From NCBI GenBank assembly GCA_035303945.1, contig DATGQZ010000032.1, positions 1 through 64,000 of the forward strand: 64,000 nt of DNA. Reading direction: 5' to 3'. The notes under the pieces are model-generated. The model did not search any database and was not told the DNA's origin. It worked only from the letters and a program-made list of their open reading frames with translations. The stretch is from DATGMS01 sp035303945. GTDB taxonomy: Bacteria > Bacteroidota > Bacteroidia > Cytophagales > Cyclobacteriaceae. Shown here in pieces: positions 1 to 8,499 of the stretch (positions are counted from its first letter, which is position 1; every line of letters begins with the position of its first letter). The position numbers and the translations under genes are program-made.

Positions 1-351
1 AATCCTAAGGCTGTTGTTTTTGATATAGGCCTTCTTGGTTTTTCCATCATTGTAGACACCATTGGATGGCACTAGCTTTCTTTCTTCCTCCCAGTTTACC
101 TTTTCTAAAAGCTTTGATTCGACACTTATGCGGTACAAAGAATCTTCCGGGTCCTGATCCCTGTTGTAGTTGAAATAGATATGTTCCCCCTGCTCATCCC
201 AGCTTACCTGGGAAGGAAAGGTTCCCATCCATTTGGGGTCCTGCATAATGGATTCCACGGATAAAACGCTCTGCTGGGCAGAGACGTTGATTGCGGTGAA
301 GAGGAAGAAGGCAAAGAGCGGGGTAGGGGAGATTCGAAGGGTTATTTTCAT
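1..351 (-). CDS. S9-type (prolyl oligopeptidase family) peptidase, N-terminal fragment
   Basis: The first 117 codons of a gene that reads leftward off the window edge; the frame stays open to base 1. The start ATG (349-351) opens a Sec signal peptide with a hydrophobic core (LFAFFLFTAI) and a likely cleavage after VSA. The mature part contains WDEQGEHIYFNYN and repeated short beta-strand-like segments, as in the N-terminal beta-propeller of secreted S9 prolyl oligopeptidase/dipeptidyl-peptidase proteins of Bacteroidota. The catalytic alpha/beta-hydrolase domain would lie outside the window, so the enzyme class is inferred from the propeller start only. A TolB-like propeller protein is the alternative. 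Expected location is the periplasm. Confidence 0.6.
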   Translation of the reverse strand, partial: MKITLRISPTPLFAFFLFTAINVSAQQSVLSVESIMQDPKWMGTFPSQVSWDEQGEHIYFNYNRDQDPEDSLYRISVESKLLEKVNWEEERKLVPSNGVYNDGKTKKAYIKNNSLRI

Positions 352-801
352 TGACAAGCAGTAATAGGTGCGGTTGATATGTTTGTTTTATCTAAATCGT
401 AGTATTAAGTAATTGATGCGGATCCGCTTGGTTCAGGTTTCCGGCAATCAACAGTCCAAAATTAGAAATGCAATATAAGCCTAAAATAGCTTTTTAATGT
501 ATTGAAATCTTGAGGGAAAGAAGGATCCCGTTTCCTCGAAGTGTCTAAAGCATATTTAATTATCTTGGATGCTTGGCCGTCAGGTTATTTATAGATAGAG
601 CGGGTATAGTTGGACATGGGGTTTGCATTGGATTATCCACGGCTTAGCCTTGCCTGTTACCTGCTTTTGACCTGCTTCAGACTTGCTTTTGATCAGGAGG
701 GTGTTTATATTGGGTAAGTTTAAGCTATCAATATAATCACATAGAATTTATTCTTAAAGTACGAATTAAGAATTTTTTTCATTTTTTAAAACGTCTGAAC
801 T
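352..801. other. Intergenic region with short tandem repeats, no gene seen
   Basis: About 450 bases separate the divergent peptidase and hypothetical genes. No convincing reading frame is present on either strand. The one structured element is the set of 11-bp repeats at 660-692; the last 80 bases before the next ATG are AT-rich and could hold its promoter. Confidence 0.5.
660..692 (+). repeat. Three imperfect 11-bp tandem repeats
   Basis: Units CCTGCTTTTGA, CCTGCTTCAGA and CTTGCTTTTGA follow each other without spacers, 110 bases before the start of the 802-1539 gene. Eleven bases is about one helical turn, so repeated protein contacts on one DNA face are possible. No function is known to me. 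Confidence 0.7.
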
Positions 802-1539
802 ATGGCTACATCAGAAGGATTCGGAGAACTTACAGGTCGTATCGGCAATCACATTTACTACAAAGTCGGAAGCGAGTTGCGCATCAGAAAAATGCCGACG
901 AAGGATTTTTCCAAAAAAGTCAAACAGGGAAAGTCATTTGAGAATTTCCGGGAGTTCGGAACCCTGTTGGCAAAATCATCCTGCATTGGCAAGCTGATCA
1001 GGGACAGCTTAATGGATAGCAAAGCTGATTTTTTCGATCAGGATACCCATCATCGTTTAAATGCGTTAATTCAGGAAGCCACCAAGCTGGATGATGAACC
1101 GATTGTGAAGAAGAAAAGGCTACTTCCAGGAAACGCCGGACTATTGGCGGGATTTCAATTTCGGAAGTCTGCCGATATTTCCAGTTATTTTTCGGACGTA
1201 GCTATGACCGAGATAAATGGGGAGAAGGTTTTGAAAGTGGGTTTCGTAAATGACAAGGCTACGCAAAAATTCCCGTATGCGCAGCTCAGTGTGCTGATCT
1301 TGGCCTTGGATCCAGCGAAGCTGCGAGGCAGCATTATCGGAAAAAACACGCAGATGTACGATTTGATGTCAGTCAAAGAAGGTTTTGCCGTACCCATAGC
1401 CAATGTTTCACTGGAAGCAGACGTGATCTATTTGGTATTGCTCCAGGTGGAGCCTTATACGACCATCAATGGTCTTCTTCTAAGGATGTATGAAAAATCT
1501 TACCAGTGCCTTAAAGTAATTGATGTGATGTATGTTTAG
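802..1539 (+). CDS. Hypothetical protein, Bacteroidota-specific type
   Basis: A 245-residue protein without signal peptide or membrane segment, so probably cytoplasmic. The N-terminus has the pattern G-x-L-T-G-R-I-G-N-x-x-Y-Y followed by R-K-M-P, reminiscent of short Bacteroidota proteins whose start resembles DUF6266 (G-G-x-x-G-K-x-G followed by R-x-x-P). I do not recognise a catalytic motif. The rest is mixed alpha/beta with many lysines in the first 60 residues. It stands alone, preceded by 11-bp repeats and followed by tRNA genes on the other strand. The ATG at 802 is the first in frame and sits behind an A/T-rich leader. Function unknown. Confidence 0.7.
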   Translation: MATSEGFGELTGRIGNHIYYKVGSELRIRKMPTKDFSKKVKQGKSFENFREFGTLLAKSSCIGKLIRDSLMDSKADFFDQDTHHRLNALIQEATKLDDEPIVKKKRLLPGNAGLLAGFQFRKSADISSYFSDVAMTEINGEKVLKVGFVNDKATQKFPYAQLSVLILALDPAKLRGSIIGKNTQMYDLMSVKEGFAVPIANVSLEADVIYLVLLQVEPYTTINGLLLRMYEKSYQCLKVIDVMYV

Positions 1540-1640
1540 CATGCTAAACTTGGGAACAGTGGTTCTGCTGCGAAAAGCTACCTATGAATGGTATTACTAG
1601 GCAGGCAGGTTGCACCGTGTGTAGATTTTAAGGACAGTGC

Positions 1641-1670
1641 AAAAAAATAACCTCCCTTTTCAGAGAGGTT
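1641..1670 (-). terminator. Rho-independent terminator after tRNA-Leu
   Basis: Read on the minus strand, AACCTCTC pairs with GGGAGGTT around a TGAAAA loop and is followed by ATTTTTTT. It begins three bases past the tRNA-Leu 3' end. Confidence 0.8.
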
Positions 1671-1673
1671 AAG

Positions 1674-1757
1674 TACCAGGAGCGGGACTTGAACCCGCAC
1701 GGGGTTGCCCCCACAAGATTTTAAGTCTTGCGTGTCTACCGATTCCACCATCCCGGC
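1674..1757 (-). tRNA. tRNA-Leu (anticodon UAA)
   Basis: The 84-nt minus-strand sequence folds as a class II tRNA. The acceptor GCCGGGA pairs with TCCTGGT (two G-U pairs), discriminator A, no encoded CCA. The anticodon arm is CAAGA-CTTAAAA-TCTTG, giving UAA. The long variable arm and the T arm GCGGG-TTCAAGT-CCCGC are intact. Confidence 0.95.
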
Positions 1758-1785
1758 AGGGGTTTCGTTTACCTTAGGTCGCTAA

Positions 1786-1809
1786 ACAAAAAGCCCTTTT
1801 TCAAGGGCC
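1786..1809 (-). terminator. Terminator-like hairpin between the two tRNA genes
   Basis: On the minus strand GCCCTT-GAAA-AAGGGC is followed directly by TTTTTG, the form of an intrinsic terminator. It lies two bases after the tRNA-Gly CCA end and 28 bases before tRNA-Leu. It may stop transcription after tRNA-Gly, or partly attenuate tRNA-Leu. Confidence 0.7.
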
Positions 1810-1811
1810 TG

Positions 1812-1887
<76 letters not shown>

Positions 1888-1934
1888 TTGTGTTTTTCTG
1901 TTTCAGCGAACTTCTTCCGCTGACTTTGTGAATG

Positions 1935-1964
1935 CAAATGTAAGCGTTATTTTCATATCTACAA
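1935..1964 (-). promoter_or_regulatory. Bacteroidota-type promoter for the tRNA genes
   Basis: On the minus strand a TTG (1962-1964) is followed after 19 bases by TACATTTG (1935-1942), an exact match to the Bacteroidota consensus TTG-N17-20-TAnnTTTG. The box ends about 47 bases before the tRNA-Gly 5' end, leaving a short leader. Confidence 0.65.
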
Positions 1965-2022
1965 GGGATGGAATTATTTTTTTTCAATGCCTATATACAT
2001 CCCCTTGAGCATCAGGCAGCTT

Positions 2023-4632
2023 TTATAACAGCGATTTTTTCACCTCATTCAACTTTAACAAAGCCTCCACTGGAGAAATGGCATTGATATCAACGGCGTC
2101 CAATAAAGCCTTTGCCTCCTTAAACTTCGGATCCATCTCGAAGAGACTTAGTTGATAGTTGTTTTTGGGCAAATCCTTTATCTTCTCCTTCTGCAAGTTC
2201 AATGCCTTGTCCTTTTCCAGGTGGTGCATGATTTCTGAGGCCCGCAACACCACGGGATTGGGCATGCCGGCCATCTGCGCCACATGGATACCAAAGCTGT
2301 GCTCGCTGCCACCAGCCTGCAGCTTCCTCATAAAAATCACCTTATTGTTCATTTCCTTCACCGAGACATTGAAGTTCTTGACCCGCGGAAAGTCTTCGGC
2401 CAGTTGGTTTAGCTCATGGTAATGGGTAGCAAATAGTGTCTTTGCTTTAAACTTTGGATGGTTATGCAGAAATTCTACAATCGACCACGCAATGGAGATC
2501 CCGTCATAAGTAGATGTACCCCGCCCGATCTCATCCATCAACACCAGGCTGCGGTCGGAGAGGTTATTGAGTATGCTGGCCGTCTCGGTCATTTCTACCA
2601 TAAATGTAGATTCCCCTTTAGATAAGTTATCCGAAGCCCCCACCCTAGTGAATACCTTGTCAATAATACCGATCCTCGCATAAGAAGCTGGGACAAAACT
2701 TCCCATTTGTGCCATGAGTACAATTAACGCCGTTTGTCTCAGCAATGCGGACTTACCGGCCATATTCGGTCCGGTGATGATGATTATTTGTTGAGATTTA
2801 TGGTCAAGGTAAATGTCGTTTGGCACGTAATCGTCGCCTACCGGAAGCTGCTTTTCGATCACCGGGTGGCGACCATCCTTTATTTCCAGGGAATCACTAT
2901 CAGCAATCTTGGGTTTGGTGTACTGGTTGGCCACGGCTACCTGGGCGAAGGAAAGTAGGCAATCCAGGCTGGCCAGCAATTTCGCGTTTTGCTGTATCTG
3001 GGTGACATACTCCCCTGCGTCCTGCACCAACAAAGTAAAGTACTTCTGCTCCAAGGCAATCAGACGCTCCTCAGCATGCAGGATCTTTTCCTCATATTCT
3101 TTCAGCTCTTCCGTGATGTATCGCTCCGCATTGACCAAGGTTTGCTTCCTGATCCAATCTGCAGGTACCTTATCTTTATGGGTGTTGCTCACTTCCAGAT
3201 AGTAGCCAAAGACCTTGTTGTAAGCAATTTTTAAGGAAGAAATCTGCGTCCTTTGGATTTCCCGCTGCTGAATCTGAAGCAAATAATCTTTTCCTGAATT
3301 GGCGAGTTTACGGTATTCATCCAGCTGCGCATCCACGCCGTTTTTTATAATTCCGCCTTGGTGGGTCAGCATGGGCGCATCTTCCAAAAGCTCCCTTTCT
3401 ATTTTGTCTAACAAGAAGTCGCATGGGTTGATCTGATCCGCTAGTTTTCTCAAGGAGGGATTTTTCTGCCCCTTCAACAATCCCTTGATGGGCACAATAT
3501 TTTTTAAAGCACGCTTCAGCTGGTTCATCTCACGCGGATTGATCCTGCCTACCGCCACTTTGGAAATCAATCTTTCCAAGTCACCCACTTGCTTAAGGTG
3601 GGAAAGAATCTCATGGCTTAATTCCGGTTCCTGATAAAAATGGTCCACCACCTTAAGTCTTTCCTCAATCAGATCTTTCTCTTTTAAGGGAAGCACCATC
3701 CACTTTTTCATCAGACGGGAGCCCATAGGCGTAACCGTCTGATCCAATATTTGTATTAACGGAATTCCCCCCTCCTGCTGGGAATACACCAGTTCCAGAT
3801 TACGGATGGTAAACTTGTCCAGCCATACATATTTCTCTTCGGCAATTCTTGAGATCGAGGCAATATGTTTGACTTCCTTATGCTCGGTTTCTTCGAGGTA
3901 ATAGAGCACGGCCCCAGCTGCAATGATGCCATGCTGCAGATTCTCGATCCCAAAGCCCTTAAGATTAAGGGTTTCAAAATGGTTGTTCAGCTTTTCGTAG
4001 GTATAGTCATACTGAAACACCCAGTCCTCGCAATGAAAGGTAACATATTCATCCTTGAGCATCATACCGGCCTGGGACTTGGCCGTTTTAGAATAAATCA
4101 CTTCTGCGGGATTAAAGCTTTGGAGCAGCTTTTCAATATACGAGGCACTCCCCTCTGCCACCATAAATTCGCCGGTGGAAAGGTCTAAAAAGGCGATCCC
4201 GAGGATGTCCTTGCCGAAATGGATGGAAGCCAGGTAATTGTTGCTCTTTTTGTCGAGCACATTGTCATTAAAGGACAATCCAGGGGTCACCAGCTCGGTT
4301 ACGCCTCTTTTGACGATCCCTTTGACTTCTTTGGGATCTTCCAATTGATCGCAGATCGCAACCCGGTTTCCCGCCCTCACCAGCTTTGGAAGATAGTTGT
4401 CCAGGGAATGGTGGGGAAAACCTGCCAACTCAATGTGAGATGCGGCACCATTGGCCCTTTTGGTCAACACGATATCCAGGATCTTACTGGCCTTCACGGC
4501 ATCTTCCCCGAAGGTTTCGTAGAAATCGCCCACCCTGAAAAGCAACAAGGCACCAGGGTGTTTGGCCTTGATGGCGTTGTACTGTTTCATCAATGGGGTT
4601 TCTCTTACTTCGTTTGCCTTGGTTTTGGCCAT
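2023..4632 (-). CDS. mutS: DNA mismatch repair protein MutS
   Basis: An 869-residue MutS1, the usual full length. The mismatch-reading Phe-x-Glu is F37-Y-E39 in GDFYETF. Connector, core and clamp domains follow, then the ATPase with the Walker A segment GPNMAGKSA at about 621-629, Walker B around D700-E701 (LMDEIGRGTST), and the signature serine/His stretch FATHYHEL. The C-terminus is a helix-turn-helix dimerisation region with a QLSLF beta-clamp-like motif. It acts in the cytoplasm, binding mismatches and recruiting MutL. It is divergent from the TrmH-family gene with a 79-base gap. The ATG at 4630-4632 gives the normal N-terminus. Confidence 0.98.
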   Translation of the reverse strand: MAKTKANEVRETPLMKQYNAIKAKHPGALLLFRVGDFYETFGEDAVKASKILDIVLTKRANGAASHIELAGFPHHSLDNYLPKLVRAGNRVAICDQLEDPKEVKGIVKRGVTELVTPGLSFNDNVLDKKSNNYLASIHFGKDILGIAFLDLSTGEFMVAEGSASYIEKLLQSFNPAEVIYSKTAKSQAGMMLKDEYVTFHCEDWVFQYDYTYEKLNNHFETLNLKGFGIENLQHGIIAAGAVLYYLEETEHKEVKHIASISRIAEEKYVWLDKFTIRNLELVYSQQEGGIPLIQILDQTVTPMGSRLMKKWMVLPLKEKDLIEERLKVVDHFYQEPELSHEILSHLKQVGDLERLISKVAVGRINPREMNQLKRALKNIVPIKGLLKGQKNPSLRKLADQINPCDFLLDKIERELLEDAPMLTHQGGIIKNGVDAQLDEYRKLANSGKDYLLQIQQREIQRTQISSLKIAYNKVFGYYLEVSNTHKDKVPADWIRKQTLVNAERYITEELKEYEEKILHAEERLIALEQKYFTLLVQDAGEYVTQIQQNAKLLASLDCLLSFAQVAVANQYTKPKIADSDSLEIKDGRHPVIEKQLPVGDDYVPNDIYLDHKSQQIIIITGPNMAGKSALLRQTALIVLMAQMGSFVPASYARIGIIDKVFTRVGASDNLSKGESTFMVEMTETASILNNLSDRSLVLMDEIGRGTSTYDGISIAWSIVEFLHNHPKFKAKTLFATHYHELNQLAEDFPRVKNFNVSVKEMNNKVIFMRKLQAGGSEHSFGIHVAQMAGMPNPVVLRASEIMHHLEKDKALNLQKEKIKDLPKNNYQLSLFEMDPKFKEAKALLDAVDINAISPVEALLKLNEVKKSLL

Positions 4633-4658
4633 GGAGTGCAGGATTTAAATCTTTGTGT

Positions 4659-4666
4659 TAATTTTG
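4659..4666 (+). promoter_or_regulatory. Candidate -7 box for the TrmH-family gene
   Basis: TAATTTTG matches TAnnTTTG exactly and lies 45 bases before the ATG at 4712. The expected -33 TTG is not well conserved, so this is a candidate only. Confidence 0.35.
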
Positions 4667-4711
4667 AGCCAATGAAAGCATGAATTTAGGCAAGAAAGAA
4701 AGGGAAGCAAA

Positions 4712-5254
4712 ATGCAGCGAAAAAAATTAAGCATGGACGAACTCAACCGGCTTACTCCGGAAGAATTCAAAAAGACGGAAAAAACACCCTTGATTATTGT
4801 CTTGGACAATGTCCGCAGCCTCAACAATGTAGGTTCGGCCTTTAGGACGGGAGACGCTTTTCGGGTTGAAAAAATCCTACTTTGTGGGATCACAGGTACT
4901 CCCCCTCATCGGGAAATCAACAAGACAGCACTTGGAGCAACTGAATCGGTTGACTGGCGGCATGAAGAATCGACGCTTGAAGCAATTAAATCCTTAAAGC
5001 GAGATGGTTATGAGATCGTGGTATTGGAGCAGGTAACCCACAGCATTCCTCTACATGAATTCCAACCTGATCCTGAGAAGAAATACGCCTTGGTCTTTGG
5101 CAACGAAGTGTTTGGAGTAGATGAGGAGGTGATACTCGACAGTGATCATGTGGTTGAAATCCCCCAAATCGGTACCAAACATTCCTTAAACATATCAGTT
5201 AGCATCGGTATTAGCCTTTGGGATTTTGTGCACAAAATGGGAGTGCTCCATTGA
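4712..5254 (+). CDS. TrmH/SpoU-family RNA 2'-O-methyltransferase
   Basis: A 180-residue SPOUT methyltransferase. The three family motifs are present in order: NVRSLNNVGSAFRTGDAF (about 33-50), LVFGNEVFGV (about 130-139) and EIPQIGTKHSLNISVS (about 151-166), which form the knotted S-adenosylmethionine site and catalytic Arg. Members methylate the 2'-OH of a tRNA or rRNA nucleotide. No N-terminal substrate-binding domain is present, so this is the compact form. Which RNA it modifies cannot be told from sequence. It lies divergent from mutS and ends 8 bases from the convergent outer-membrane gene, sharing a hairpin with it. Confidence 0.9.
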   Translation: MQRKKLSMDELNRLTPEEFKKTEKTPLIIVLDNVRSLNNVGSAFRTGDAFRVEKILLCGITGTPPHREINKTALGATESVDWRHEESTLEAIKSLKRDGYEIVVLEQVTHSIPLHEFQPDPEKKYALVFGNEVFGVDEEVILDSDHVVEIPQIGTKHSLNISVSIGISLWDFVHKMGVLH

Positions 5255-5261
5255 GCACCCC
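5239..5261. terminator. Hairpin between two convergent genes
   Basis: GGGAGTGCTC-CATT-GAGCACCCC forms a nine-pair stem with one bulged A. It spans the stop codon of the methyltransferase gene, whose convergent neighbour ends two bases later. There is no T-run, so it may be a shared stop or 3'-end stabiliser rather than a classical terminator. Confidence 0.45.
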
Positions 5262-5262
5262 A

Positions 5263-6006
5263 CTAAAGATCAAGGATTAAACCTACAGAAGCATAATTGA
5301 TCCAAGAGAAGTTATACACTTCATCACTGTCTGTACCTCCTTCCAGCACCCTATAACCTGCCTTTAGATCAAGCCGCTCCGCGAGAGGAATTCTGGTACC
5401 AAGAAAAAGATCAAAGGCACGTCCCTGCTTACTGGCCAGACCGTCCCCTTCAAAATAGATGGCTCCGCCTCCGATATGATAGGCTGCATAAAGGTGCAAC
5501 AAAGGCACCGGACCCACGTTATCGTTTCTTTCCACCCCATTGGCATCATCCTCTAATTGCACGCTGGCATCCCGGATTTTGCCAGTTAGTCCTACTCCCA
5601 GCGTCCAGTTATCCGTCTGAACTACATCCCTCCTATAAGTCAGGCGGTAGCTGTTGAATCGGTAAAGCCCATTGATATTGCTGCCTTGGGCAAACTGCGC
5701 GTCTTGAAACTGGATGGTTCTCGGAGCGGCACCTTGATATTTAACTTGAAGAGGTGCCCATAATGCAAAGAGATGGTTTTTCTCATTAAAGGTGTAGCTA
5801 ATCCTCACCCTTACCGGAATAACAGGACCTTGGATGTCAATGTCCTTCTTGAAGTCAAACAGCGTTCCTCGGTTGTTGAAGATCCTGATTTCGTTGCTCT
5901 CTTGAAAGGCCACGCCACTTTCTACATCAATAGAAAACTGCCCATAAGCCCGCGGGAGCAGAAATAAAGAAAGGAGTAAGGTCGACAGTGTCAATAGTTT
6001 CTTCAT
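5263..6006 (-). CDS. Outer-membrane beta-barrel protein of unknown function
   Basis: A 247-residue protein starting at the ATG 6004-6006 (MKKLLTLS...), which begins a Sec signal peptide with cleavage near AYG-QF. An ATG 36 bases upstream would put non-signal residues in front and is less likely. The mature part alternates aromatic and polar residues in strands such as YRLTYRRDVVQTDNW and GAIYFEGDG and ends NYASVGLILDL, a typical C-terminal barrel strand with terminal aromatic/hydrophobic pattern. About 8-10 strands are likely. It looks like the small barrel proteins of Bacteroidota outer membranes. No substrate or partner can be inferred from the neighbours. Confidence 0.75.
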   Translation of the reverse strand: MKKLLTLSTLLLSLFLLPRAYGQFSIDVESGVAFQESNEIRIFNNRGTLFDFKKDIDIQGPVIPVRVRISYTFNEKNHLFALWAPLQVKYQGAAPRTIQFQDAQFAQGSNINGLYRFNSYRLTYRRDVVQTDNWTLGVGLTGKIRDASVQLEDDANGVERNDNVGPVPLLHLYAAYHIGGGAIYFEGDGLASKQGRAFDLFLGTRIPLAERLDLKAGYRVLEGGTDSDEVYNFSWINYASVGLILDL

Positions 6007-6120
6007 GAACAACAGATGGTTTAGTTTGGCTTTATCTACCAAACTGAATGCCTAAAACTGCATCCGTTCTTTAAACATTTTAAACAAAATTGACAGAACG
6101 CTATAAATAACAGCCAAAAT

Positions 6121-6152
6121 TTTGGCCGCGTGGAAGCTTTTTGCTATATTTT
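6121..6152 (+). promoter_or_regulatory. Candidate promoter of the DUF4221 lipoprotein gene
   Basis: TTTG at 6121-6124, a 20-base spacer, then TATATTTT at 6145-6152 (seven of eight to TAnnTTTG), 20 bases before the ATG. Confidence 0.4.
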
Positions 6153-6171
6153 TAGGCATTAACTTTTCCCT

Positions 6172-7299
6172 ATGAAACCATTTTTATTAGTGTCCTGCTT
6201 TTTGTTTGTATTAGCCTGTTCAGAAAAAACCGCGGACAAAACAGCTTCCCTTACCAAATTCACTGTTACCCTTTTAGATACCGTTTATGTAGATTCAGGA
6301 GAGGAAATACTCTATTTACAATCTGGGCTTGGGGGAGCACATTGGTCGGATGATGGTGCCTACTTGTACAACTTCAACCTTTATGACAATGCTTTAGAAA
6401 TTATTGATCTCTACAATCTCAAACTGGACAAAAAGATCCATTTTGATAAAGAGGGGCCAAACGGAACTGGGCGCGTTCAAAATGTATGCTACGCAGGTGA
6501 TGGCAAGATCGCACTTTCTGAGTTTCACCAGATCGGTTTGTTTGACATCAATGCCAGCAAGCAGGCTACCCATAAACCACGTTCGGAGGTTTTTAAAAAA
6601 GACAGCTTGCTATCGAACGAGACGTTGGATGTATCGGGTGTTCTGGATGAAAATGGGCAAAATTTTATAAGTTTTTATACGATTGGTTTTGCCAATCCTT
6701 TAGGAATAGCCAAATTAAACCTACAGGATAATGCACTTACCAAAACCCCCATTCCAGCTCTGGCAGATTGGTCCGCCCATCGGTTGGAATGGACCGATGA
6801 AAACGGTTCTTCTGCGGCATATCCTGCTATCCACCTACACCGGGTAAATGATAAAGTGTTGTTATACAGCGAAGCAAAAAACGAGTTGTTTGTCTATGAC
6901 CCCACCGACGAGGCTGTAGCGCATTTTACTTTCCATAGCGAATTAATGCCCAATAGCCGATCGCCATTGTCCAAAACCGACGTCCAGTCTGATGAGGAAT
7001 TTCAAGAGGTGTTGAAGGAATTTCGTCATCAAGTAAGATTCCTGCACTTCACCTACGACAAAACCCACAAACGCTATTACCGATTTAGCCAATTTTTTGT
7101 AAATGCCGGATCTGAAAATGCTTCTGTCAAACCGCTCCTAACCGTGTTTGATGAGAATTTTGAGCAGCTCTATGAAACATCCTCCCTTCCAGTTGATAAG
7201 ATATATACTACCTATTTTGCAAAAGAAGGTAAAATATATCTATACGAGAACATGATGGATGAAATGGCTTTTATCGTGCTGCAGATTGAAGAAGGGTAA
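6172..7299 (+). CDS. DUF4221-type lipoprotein
   Basis: A 375-residue lipoprotein. The signal peptide ends in VLAC with the lipid-attached Cys at position 16. The body has the features of DUF4221/6-bladed propeller proteins common in Cyclobacteriaceae: Y-L-x-S-G blocks (YLQSGLGGAHWSDDG), D-D-G-A-Y-L-Y-N and KIHFDKEGPNG, then blade-like repeats to the C-terminus (KIYLYENMMDEMAF). The function of the family is unknown; a role in binding at the cell envelope is a guess. It is a single gene with its own likely promoter and converges on the epimerase gene. A second, more distant member of the same type is at 58260-59420. Confidence 0.8.
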   Translation: MKPFLLVSCFLFVLACSEKTADKTASLTKFTVTLLDTVYVDSGEEILYLQSGLGGAHWSDDGAYLYNFNLYDNALEIIDLYNLKLDKKIHFDKEGPNGTGRVQNVCYAGDGKIALSEFHQIGLFDINASKQATHKPRSEVFKKDSLLSNETLDVSGVLDENGQNFISFYTIGFANPLGIAKLNLQDNALTKTPIPALADWSAHRLEWTDENGSSAAYPAIHLHRVNDKVLLYSEAKNELFVYDPTDEAVAHFTFHSELMPNSRSPLSKTDVQSDEEFQEVLKEFRHQVRFLHFTYDKTHKRYYRFSQFFVNAGSENASVKPLLTVFDENFEQLYETSSLPVDKIYTTYFAKEGKIYLYENMMDEMAFIVLQIEEG

Positions 7300-7355
7300 T
7301 TTGCAGCTTTGCTTCCGTTACGCTATTCATGGGCGCAACAGTCGGACATGCGGAA

Positions 7356-8366
7356 TCAGCTTAACTTAGCACCTATGCCTGGCTCTCGGGGAAATACTAC
7401 CTCTGTGGGCGTTATAACTACTCCCTCTGCAATATCCTTTGCCAGCAACATGGCACCGTCCATATCCACATAATCCAGCAAGGGAGCAATATGCGCTATT
7501 GCGGAAATACCTACAGAAGATTCGGTCATGCAGCCCACCATTGTCTTCATGCCATAAGATCGGGCTTCCGCCAGCATGCGCAATGCGGGGGTAATTCCTC
7601 CGGCTTTCATCAATTTGACATTGATCCCATGAAAGAAACCGCGGCATTTGGCCACGTCGCTCTCGGTGATGCAGCTTTCATCAGCAATAACCGGAAGGTG
7701 GCTGTACTCATACACAGCTTTCATGCCTTCTAGATCATCTTTGGCGAGGGGCTGTTCCATAAATTCCACTCCTAACTTGACCAACTCTTTGGAATAAGCG
7801 ATGGCCTGCTCTGCTGTCCAGGCGCAGTTGGCATCTATACGGAATACAGCGTCTGTATGTTGGCGAAGCGCGCGCACAATCTCCAAATCATGGTCAGTCC
7901 CCAGCTTGATCTTATAGATGGGCCAGTCCACCTCTTTCATTTTAGTCAGCATGGTGTCGACTGATGCAATACCTACGGTAAAATTAGTAGTGGGGATTTG
8001 CTGTGGATCCAGTTGCAGCAGCTCGTAAAGCCTTTTACCGCTTTTTTTGGCGTGGAGATCCCATGCTGCAACATCTAATGCACATTGCGCAAAAGGGTTA
8101 TTTTTAAAAATCTCCTCCCCATTGTTCCAAAGTTCTTCTGGCTTCTCCCAATCTCCTTTTTCAACAATATCCCTCGCTTGCTCCAATGCCTCCACCATAT
8201 TTTCTTGGGTGATGCCGTAAAAAGGATTCGCCGTGCATTCTCCCAAGCCATACAGCCCGTCATGCTCCAGCTTTACGATCACCGTGTTCTGAACATCACG
8301 GCTTTGATGGGCGATGGTAAAGGTATGCTTCAGAGGAAGCTGCTTGAGAAAATATTCCAGCTGCAT
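7356..8366 (-). CDS. Dipeptide epimerase (L-Ala-D/L-Glu epimerase type, enolase superfamily)
   Basis: A 336-residue cytoplasmic enzyme of the muconate-lactonising subgroup. The K-x-K acid/base pair is K152-I-K154 in YKIKLGTD; metal ligands are D178 (RIDANCAW), E204 (MEQPL) and D229 (IADES); the opposite base is K251 in KLMKAGG. These positions match dipeptide epimerases such as AE-epimerase, which turns L-Ala-D-Glu from murein into L-Ala-L-Glu. It is divergent from a secreted M14 carboxypeptidase with a 133-base gap, which fits salvage of murein or other peptides. Exact dipeptide preference cannot be read by eye; other muconate-lactonising-like activities remain possible. Confidence 0.85.
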   Translation of the reverse strand: MQLEYFLKQLPLKHTFTIAHQSRDVQNTVIVKLEHDGLYGLGECTANPFYGITQENMVEALEQARDIVEKGDWEKPEELWNNGEEIFKNNPFAQCALDVAAWDLHAKKSGKRLYELLQLDPQQIPTTNFTVGIASVDTMLTKMKEVDWPIYKIKLGTDHDLEIVRALRQHTDAVFRIDANCAWTAEQAIAYSKELVKLGVEFMEQPLAKDDLEGMKAVYEYSHLPVIADESCITESDVAKCRGFFHGINVKLMKAGGITPALRMLAEARSYGMKTMVGCMTESSVGISAIAHIAPLLDYVDMDGAMLLAKDIAEGVVITPTEVVFPREPGIGAKLS

Positions 8367-8499
8367 AGAGAAAGTGGGAGTCTTAACCGCACCAAATATA
8401 AGGCTTTTCCCCTATTCAGCCTTTAACATGGATTTGCTTACTTTTATTGTTTAGATTCAATTCATTTTTATAACTTAAAACTGATCCACTGCCCTAATC

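Noticed and set aside
660..692. CRISPR-like repeats
   Set aside because: Units are 11 bp and contiguous, without spacers; no cas gene is in the window.
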